Source of the DNA: Herbiconiux sp. SALV-R1
Lineage (GTDB): Bacteria > Actinomycetota > Actinomycetes > Actinomycetales > Microbacteriaceae
DNA: 64,000 bases
Assembly (NCBI RefSeq): GCF_013113715.1
Contig: NZ_CP053344.1
Coordinates: forward strand, 1,488,001-1,552,000
Reading direction: 5' to 3'
The notes beneath the pieces were generated by a model, which had not been told where the DNA came from, did not search any database, and worked only from the letters and a program-made list of their open reading frames with translations. Positions within the stretch are counted from its first letter, which is position 1, and every line of letters starts with the position of its first letter. Positions 58,746-64,000 of this stretch are shown in pieces. A program made the position numbers and the translations under genes.

Positions 58746-59774
58746 CTACTCCCCCACGCGCACCGCGCGCGAAGCGGGGGTGCTGAGGTGCTCGACGAGG
58801 GGCATGTGGGAGGCGGAGAAACCGGCGCGCCGGTGCAGCAGCACGAAGGCCATGAGGGCGAGGAACCCGGTGAGCAGCTTGTCGAGCACCGACGTGAGGA
58901 TGTTCGACGAGAAAGCGGCGGCGATCAGCGGCACGCCCGTCGTGACGATCGACTCCGTGACGGTGTCGGAGCCGTGGCCGCTGAGGCCTCCGAACAGGAG
59001 AACGCCGAGCGGCGCGCCGACGAGCGAGCACGCCGTGGCGGCGAGCAGGTTGAGCGCGAAGAACCTGACGAAGTCGTCGCCCAGGCGGAAGCGCCGCACC
59101 CCGTACCCCCAGACGAGCGCTCCGGCGAGATTCACGAGCGCGAACGGAGCGGCACCGGGCGCCCCGACGGCGAAGCCGAGGAGGTTGCTCGACACCGCGA
59201 CGAGCGCACCCTGCCACGGCCCGAGCACGATCGAGGCGACCGCCGTGCCCGTCATGTCGAGGTAGATGGGAAGGTGCAGCGCCTGCACGACGACGATCCC
59301 GAGCAGGTTGGCGATCGTGCAGCCGAGGAGAAGGGCCGGGATGCTCCACCAGCGCCGCGACGCCGAGGCGGCAACCGCAAGCGGCGCGGGACGCACCACC
59401 GGAACGGGATCCGCTGCAACCTCGGGCACCGCCCCCGCCCTCTGCCGCGCTCCCGGTTCCCCGCCCCTCCGCAGCTGCCGCGCCCGCTCGACCCACCCCT
59501 CGGCCTCGCCCTGGCTCGCCCCGAGCGCGCACACGATGTCGCGCAGCAGCTCCGGGTCGAGCCGCGTGCGCCCCGGCCGGAAGGCGTCGTACACGGTGCT
59601 CCGCGGCGGGAACGCCGCCGACTCCGCCGCCCCGCGCGCGAGGCGCAGCTCCCCCACCCGGCGCCCGATCTCGGCGTACGACATCGGGTTCCGCTCCTTG
59701 AGCGCGAGCAGATCGGCGGCGATGCGATCGAGCGAATCGGCCCCCGGCTCGCTCGACGTCGCCTCCCCCTTCAC
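58746..59774 (-). CDS. HTH domain fused to an ECF-transporter S-component-like membrane domain
   Basis: 342 aa. Residues about 12-95 form an XRE-like helix-turn-helix (SYAEIGRRVGELRLARG..., RSTVYDAFRPGRTRLDPELLRDIVCALGAS), as in actinobacterial AfsR-like starts. After a Pro/Ala linker, residues about 145-320 carry six TM helices with the S-component phrase LPIYLDMTGTAVASIVLGPWQGALVAVSSNLL. S components bind vitamins or small ligands for ECF importers. No EcfA or EcfT genes are near. GTG start. Possibly a membrane-bound ligand-sensing regulator; this is inference. Confidence 0.85.
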   Translation of the reverse strand: MKGEATSSEPGADSLDRIAADLLALKERNPMSYAEIGRRVGELRLARGAAESAAFPPRSTVYDAFRPGRTRLDPELLRDIVCALGASQGEAEGWVERARQLRRGGEPGARQRAGAVPEVAADPVPVVRPAPLAVAASASRRWWSIPALLLGCTIANLLGIVVVQALHLPIYLDMTGTAVASIVLGPWQGALVAVSSNLLGFAVGAPGAAPFALVNLAGALVWGYGVRRFRLGDDFVRFFALNLLAATACSLVGAPLGVLLFGGLSGHGSDTVTESIVTTGVPLIAAAFSSNILTSVLDKLLTGFLALMAFVLLHRRAGFSASHMPLVEHLSTPASRAVRVGE

Positions 59775-59834
59775 GACCTCAGCCTAGCGGGGGCGCCTCC
59801 CGCGCATCCGTCGCCGAGCGAGCCGGATGCGGTG

Positions 59835-60455
59835 TCACGGTCGGAAGAACGTCGGCGAGCCAAGCCCCTGGAAGAACCACATGCGGTCGCGGGTGTAGTC
59901 GTCGCCCGTGACCGCCTCGTACGAGGTCGACGTGCCGAACGGGGCGGCGGGGGTCGGGGTCCACGCCGGGCAGATCATCACCATGCTCCCGGGGTACTCC
60001 GGGTGCCACGCGGTGCCGAGCAGGCAGCCGTCGGGGGCCCCGGTCTGCTGCATCACGAAGCGGTTGTTGCCGGTTCCGGTGCCGTAGTCGAAGATCTCGA
60101 TGCAGTCGCCGCTCTCGGGGCACCAGGTGCCGTTGATCGACTTCCACGAGAACACGTCGGGGATGACCTGGTCGCTCGTCGTCTCGGGAATGACCCCCTG
60201 CTGCTCCCCCGGCGCGGGCGCGCCGGGGGCGGCGGGTGCGGCGACCTCCGGGGTCGCCGACGGCGTGGGTGCCTCAGTGGGCGTCGTGGTGGCGGTGGGC
60301 GCCGGTGTGCGGGTCGGCGCCGGCGAGACGGATGCTTCGGCCCCCTGCTTCTCGGCCGCCAGCCCCTCCGTACCGCCGGCCGAGCATCCGGTCAGCACCG
60401 CGACCGTCAGTGTCGTGATGACCCCGGCGATGGTCGCCGTTCCCCGAACCCGCAT
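59835..60455 (-). CDS. Putative lipoprotein with Pro/Thr stalk
   Basis: 206 aa. Lipobox VLTGC near residue 24, then a Pro/Thr/Ala-rich linker (about 40-90) and a small C-terminal domain with two Cys pairs (GTWCPESGDCIEIFDYG and DGCLLG...VMICPAW) that may form disulphides; it ends RDRMWFFQGLGSPTFFRP. GGGAGAG precedes the ATG. Extracellular; function unknown. Confidence 0.78.
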   Translation of the reverse strand: MRVRGTATIAGVITTLTVAVLTGCSAGGTEGLAAEKQGAEASVSPAPTRTPAPTATTTPTEAPTPSATPEVAAPAAPGAPAPGEQQGVIPETTSDQVIPDVFSWKSINGTWCPESGDCIEIFDYGTGTGNNRFVMQQTGAPDGCLLGTAWHPEYPGSMVMICPAWTPTPAAPFGTSTSYEAVTGDDYTRDRMWFFQGLGSPTFFRP

Positions 60456-60612
60456 GTCGTTCTCTCCCTGGTTCCCGGCGCGCGCATGCTCCGGCGGCCG
60501 ACTCGTGTGCGACCGCGATCGGGCCGCCGCGTCAAGGCTGGCAGCCGTGTCGAGCCGCGCGGGGCCGGAACGGCGCCTCTCCCCCAGGTGCGCACAAGTC
60601 CGCACAGCGGCG

Positions 60613-61095
60613 TCAGCCGCGCCGCACGGCCTCCAGCACCACCTCGTCGGTGCACCCACGGGCGAAACCCCGGATGCGCCGGTCGATGTCTCGCTGCAGC
60701 ACCAGGGCGCCGAGGCGCTCGGCCAGCGGTGCCAGCCAGCGCGGCCGGCAGGTGAAGTTGTAGCGCCACACGGCGAGGGTGCTGCCCGGATCGCCCTCGA
60801 CCGGGTCGAACCGCCACCCGCCGGCGAGCCGCTCGAAGAACCAGGAGCCCTTCGTCATGCGCATGCCCACGTTCGACGGCGGGCGGTAGGAGACGTACTC
60901 GCTCACCATGCGCAGGCCGAAGCGCTGCACGGTGAAGGTCCGCACGCCCTTCGCCGGCGCCGTCGCCCCGTCGAGGAAGTACTGCCGACGGATGAACGGA
61001 TCCCATCGCATCCGGATCTCCCCCGTCGTCTGAGACACCGCGAACGCGATCTCGGGGCTCACCGGCACGACGCAGCGGGACTCGATGACGGGCAC
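60613..61095 (-). CDS. SRPBCC family protein
   Basis: About 160 aa. VPVIESRCVVPVSPEIAFAVSQTTGEIRMRWDPFIRRQYFL at the N-terminus, a beta-rich middle and the long C-terminal helix (LAPLAERLGALVLQRDIDRRIRGF) fit a START-like ligand-binding fold. The GTG at 61095 is a tentative start; the ribosome site is not in an ideal place and the frame continues upstream. Function unknown. Confidence 0.75.
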   Translation of the reverse strand: MPVIESRCVVPVSPEIAFAVSQTTGEIRMRWDPFIRRQYFLDGATAPAKGVRTFTVQRFGLRMVSEYVSYRPPSNVGMRMTKGSWFFERLAGGWRFDPVEGDPGSTLAVWRYNFTCRPRWLAPLAERLGALVLQRDIDRRIRGFARGCTDEVVLEAVRRG

Positions 61096-61125
61096 CCTCC
61101 CACCCTGGCACGGCCGGCCCAGAGC

Positions 61126-61507
61126 ATGGCGGGCATGACGGAGATCTCGCGGCGCACCGCTCTCACGGCTGCCGCCTGACCACCGGCAGGGTGGGGGTGT
61201 CGGCCAGTTCTGCGCCGAGGTGCCGCTGCCCGAGGCGCAGCTCGCCGCCGCGACCCAGCGGGCGATCCGCGACGCCGCTCTCGGCGAGGGGCTCCCGTCG
61301 GAGACCCCCGCCTGGAAGACCCTGCCGTCGTGGCACATCTTCGGCACCGCCGACAAGGACATCCCCCCGGCGGCCATGCGCTTCATGGCCGAGCGCGCCG
61401 GCTCCCTCAAGACCGTCGAGCTCGAGGGGGCGTCGCACTCGAGCATGGTGTCGAATCCGGATGCGGTGGCGGGGCTCATCCTCGAAGCACTGTCGTCGAC
61501 CGACTGA
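61126..61507 (+). pseudogene. Decayed Tat-exported alpha/beta hydrolase
   Basis: An N-terminal fragment at 61126-61179 encodes MAGMTEISRRTALTAAA and stops; SRRTALTAAA is the start of a Tat signal. From about 61200 to 61507, in another frame, the sequence reads FCAEVPLPEAQLAAATQRAI... HIFGTADKDIPPAAMRFMAERAG...GASHSSMVSNPDAV, the C-terminal end of an alpha/beta hydrolase (acid Asp and catalytic His). About 130-170 residues with the nucleophile Ser are missing. A large internal deletion plus frame change has destroyed the gene. Confidence 0.8.
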
Positions 61508-61588
61508 CGCTGCGCGGCGTGCCGGAGCTTCGATCACCAGAGGCTCCGGCCCTGTGCGACGGGCCCCGACCGCAGTAGCGTCGGCCGC

Positions 61589-62101
61589 ATGACCGACGAC
61601 ACCACTGCATCCACCCGCCCCGGCTCCGACGACGACTCGGTGGCGAAGCTCGCCGAGCTGCTCGGAGACTTCCGCTTCGCCATGCTCACCACCATCGATT
61701 CCATCGGCAAGCTCACCGCGCATCCGCTCACCGTGCAGGAGACGGAGTTCGACGGCGACCTCTGGTTCCTCGTCTCCCGCAGCTCGTCGGCGGTCGCCGA
61801 CCTCACGGCCGAGCCGCGCGCCGGCGTCTCCCTCAGCTCGAACGACTCCTGGGTGTCGCTCTCGGGCCGCGCGTGGCTCGTCGACGACACCGCGAAGGTG
61901 CGCGAGCTGTGGAGCCCGGTCGTCGAGGCCTGGTTCCAGAACGGGCCCGACGACCCCGACGTGGGGTTGCTGAAGTTCGAGGCCGAGTCGGCCGAGTACT
62001 GGAACACTCCGGGCGGCCGAGTCGCCTCGCTGCTCAGCTTCGTGAAGGCCAAGGTCACGGGCGAGCCCTACGAGGGCGAGAACGCGAAGGTCGATCTCTG
62101 A
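61589..62101 (+). CDS. PNPOx-like general stress protein
   Basis: 170 aa. KLAELLGDFRFAMLTTIDSIGKLTAHPLTVQETEFDGDLWFLVSRSSSAVADL is the split-barrel flavin-binding fold of the pyridoxamine 5'-phosphate oxidase family, in the form called general stress protein 26. LWSPVVEAWFQNGPDDPDVGLLKFEAESAEYWNTPGG is typical of that branch. Probably binds FMN or FAD; no defined substrate. The membrane protein gene follows 16 bp later. Confidence 0.9.
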   Translation: MTDDTTASTRPGSDDDSVAKLAELLGDFRFAMLTTIDSIGKLTAHPLTVQETEFDGDLWFLVSRSSSAVADLTAEPRAGVSLSSNDSWVSLSGRAWLVDDTAKVRELWSPVVEAWFQNGPDDPDVGLLKFEAESAEYWNTPGGRVASLLSFVKAKVTGEPYEGENAKVDL

Positions 62102-62117
62102 CGAGGAGACGAGCACG

Positions 62118-62615
62118 ATGCAGCGACCCGCTCCCGAGCAGCGGCCGGCCTCGCGCCGGCGCGCCCTCCCCTCCCCGAGCGCCGGACTGATCGCGGCGGT
62201 GGTGCTCGCCGCGATCGGGTATCTCCTGCCGTGGTTCAAGGGCGCGCGCGCCGAGTGGTGGTACTCGGGGTGGCGCTACCTCACGCAGAGCGACGGCGGG
62301 TGGACGACGATCACCCTGGTGCTGCTCGCCGCGGCTCTGGTGGCCGCGGTGTGGGCGGGAGAGGGCGACCTGCCCGCCGTGCTCGCACTGACGACGCTGG
62401 TCGCCGCCCTCGTCGTCGCCGTGCTGGTGGTGGCCGCGAGCATCGCGGCGATCGGGAGCATCGAGGGGTCGGACAGCGTCGCCGAGCTCGACTTCGGCAT
62501 CGGCGTGCCCGTCATGGCGGTCGGGTTCGGGCTGGGGGTCGCCACCGGATGCCACGCGATCGCCTCGGCGGTCGCCGCCGACACCGAGGCGCGCATCCGG
62601 GCCCGTCTCGGCTGA
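62118..62615 (+). CDS. Four-TM membrane protein, function unknown
   Basis: 165 aa with a basic N-terminus and hydrophobic helices at about 22-40, 63-80, 86-112 and 128-150. The first loop has Trp-rich LLPWFKGARAEWWYSGWRYL. No family recognised with confidence. It lies 16 bp after the PNPOx-like gene and may share its transcript. Confidence 0.7.
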   Translation: MQRPAPEQRPASRRRALPSPSAGLIAAVVLAAIGYLLPWFKGARAEWWYSGWRYLTQSDGGWTTITLVLLAAALVAAVWAGEGDLPAVLALTTLVAALVVAVLVVAASIAAIGSIEGSDSVAELDFGIGVPVMAVGFGLGVATGCHAIASAVAADTEARIRARLG

Positions 62616-62678
62616 GCGCGTCGACCCGCGGCCCCGTCTCGGCGGAGCTGCCCCGCCTCGGGGAGGTACCCTGATCGG

Positions 62679-64000
62679 ATGCCGCGCACGTCCCGCCTCA
62701 CCGAGTGGGTGGCGTTCGCAGTCGTCATGGCGTGGGGGCTCTACCAGTGCTTCTGGAACCTCGCCGGGCCGAACGTCTCGGCCGACGAACCCATCTACGT
62801 CGATGCCGGGTGGGACTATCTGCACGGCGACATCGCCGACAACCAGGAGCATCCGCCCTTCGCCAAGTACCTGATGGGTCTCGGTCAGCTGGCGTTCGGC
62901 CAGGGCCTGCTCACCGGGCGGTCGATCGCGGCACTGGCGGCCTTCGCGACCGGTGTGGTGCTCTACTTCTGGCTGCGCCGCGAGATCGGATGGGTGGGCG
63001 CCCTCGCCGCCGCGGGCTTCTGGCTCCTCCTCCCCCACGGCGTCATCACGAACGTGCGGCTCGACCGCTTGGCGCTGCTCGAGCCGTTCATGGTGCTGTT
63101 CGCCGTCGTCGCGTTCGCGGCGGTGTGGCAGTGGTTCCGGGGGCGCCCGTGGTGGTGGCTCGTCGTCGCCGGCACCTCGATGGCGTTCTCGGTCACCTCG
63201 AAGGTGTCGAGCGCGGTGCTCATCCCCGTGCTGCTCGTGTTCGTCGCGCTGCGCCGACCCTGGCGGAGGGGCCTCGCCGGTCTCGCGCTGTTCTGCGGGG
63301 TCGGTGCCGTCGTGGGGCTCCTCGTCTACCTGCCGGTGGGGCTGTTCGACTCGGTGCGGTACATGCTCGACTTCCAGTCGCAGCACGACGCCACGGGGCA
63401 CCTCATCGCGGTGGCCGGGGTGGCCTACACCTTCCCGCCCTGGTGGTCGAACCTCTGGTTCTGGTTCGACGGCATGGGCGTCGTCCCGGTGCTGGTGGTG
63501 CTCGTCGGCACCGTCGCATCCGTGTTCTCCCGCCGTTGGGCACTGCTCGGGATGCTCGGGTCGGCGATCGCGCTGCTGCTGGTGTTCTATCTGCTGGTGT
63601 CGGATGTGGCGCTCGGGCACTACTACTACGCCTGGGTGTGGCTGTTCTGCGCCGCGGCCGGTGTGGGGGTCGCGGAGCTGCTGCGGCCGAAGACAAGCAG
63701 GGTGCTGCTCAGCGTCACGAGGATCGGCGCGGTGCTGCTGCTCGCGGTGGCGGTGGTGTGCGGGGTGTGGACGTCGGCGGTGATCGCGGGGCAGCGGGCG
63801 TCGGGCATGGCGCTGGTGCTGCCCGAGCTGGAGTCGCTCGGCATCGACGAGGGCGACATCTACGTGGCGGGCATGGCGCCGTGGGAGTTCGTCTACCCCA
63901 TCGAGGGGCGGTGGACGACCGAGCTCGACGACCCCGACATCGTGGCTTTCGCGCTCAAAGACCAGGTGAGGTTCCCGCTCGATGCGGCGCTCACGGCGGA
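62679..64000 (+). CDS. GT39/ArnT-like membrane glycosyltransferase, C-terminus outside window
   Basis: The first 440 residues are visible, with about ten TM helices. The outer loop after helix 1 reads SADEPIYVDAGWDYLHGDI, with Asp-Glu at the place of the catalytic acid in GT-C enzymes, followed by NQEHPPFAKYLMGLGQLAFG, the classic second motif of GT39/dolichyl-phosphate-mannose-type transferases. Such enzymes move a sugar from a lipid carrier to a protein or wall polymer on the outer face. ATG at 62679 with GGAGG upstream. The gene runs off the right edge. Confidence 0.88.
   Translation, partial: MPRTSRLTEWVAFAVVMAWGLYQCFWNLAGPNVSADEPIYVDAGWDYLHGDIADNQEHPPFAKYLMGLGQLAFGQGLLTGRSIAALAAFATGVVLYFWLRREIGWVGALAAAGFWLLLPHGVITNVRLDRLALLEPFMVLFAVVAFAAVWQWFRGRPWWWLVVAGTSMAFSVTSKVSSAVLIPVLLVFVALRRPWRRGLAGLALFCGVGAVVGLLVYLPVGLFDSVRYMLDFQSQHDATGHLIAVAGVAYTFPPWWSNLWFWFDGMGVVPVLVVLVGTVASVFSRRWALLGMLGSAIALLLVFYLLVSDVALGHYYYAWVWLFCAAAGVGVAELLRPKTSRVLLSVTRIGAVLLLAVAVVCGVWTSAVIAGQRASGMALVLPELESLGIDEGDIYVAGMAPWEFVYPIEGRWTTELDDPDIVAFALKDQVRFPLDAALTA

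Overview
The window reads as chromosomal DNA of a high-GC actinobacterium, most likely of the family Microbacteriaceae. The grounds are the GC-rich coding sequence, frequent GTG starts, many four-base ATGA/GTGA gene overlaps, a DUF6458 protein, and actinobacterial families such as PucR regulators, DUF1023 hydrolases and a CmtR-type repressor. No rRNA, tRNA, CRISPR array or phage module was found. About 66 intact genes, a few broken ones and several regulatory sites can be supported.

Layout. 1-5 kb: the start of a secreted Ig-like protein (runs off the left edge), an ArsR-phosphatase fusion, and a Ser/Thr kinase with small membrane proteins. 5-10 kb: an overlapping operon alr-ddl-histidine kinase-response regulator followed by a VanY-like D,D-carboxypeptidase, which looks like a peptidoglycan-terminus (vancomycin-resistance-like) locus. 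10-12 kb: small unknown genes. 12-19 kb: a minimal sortase pilus (1515-aa adhesin, 508-aa backbone pilin, class C sortase). 19-24 kb: a CYP152-type P450 with a coupled small protein, MarR, a lipoprotein, and a TetR/oxidoreductase pair with twin operators.

24-42 kb is a catabolic region. An APH-like kinase and a class III PLP enzyme diverge from a double ATTGGTNACCAAT palindrome. They are followed by PucR, aldehyde and alcohol dehydrogenases, a ribose-type ABC transporter, an amidohydrolase, GntR, a GH26 lipoprotein, and a second PucR with a mmsA/class III aminotransferase pair fitting beta-alanine-type degradation.

42.5-48.4 kb holds a compact electron-transfer operon (Ser-rich anchor, ApbE, ferric-reductase-like cytochrome, NuoF-like flavoprotein, ferredoxin) beside an OmpR-type two-component system. 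Tandem 11-bp repeats lie upstream of both the operon and a divergent DUF2231-like gene, which suggests one regulon. 48.4-53.7 kb: a DUF1023 hydrolase, a class I aldolase, VOC proteins and Tat-exported surface proteins.

53.86-57.86 kb is a candidate mobile element: a tyrosine recombinase, an XRE protein and a second, zinc-ribbon recombinase in one transcription unit, carrying a CmtR-type cadmium/lead sensor and a cation efflux pump as passenger. The right end (58-64 kb) has a DHFR-like protein, an unusual HTH-ECF S-component fusion, a decayed alpha/beta hydrolase, housekeeping-type small genes and a truncated glycosyltransferase. The strongest leads for new biology are the electron-transfer regulon, the recombinase-trio element, the alr-ddl-TCS-VanY operon and the HTH-ECF-S fusion.
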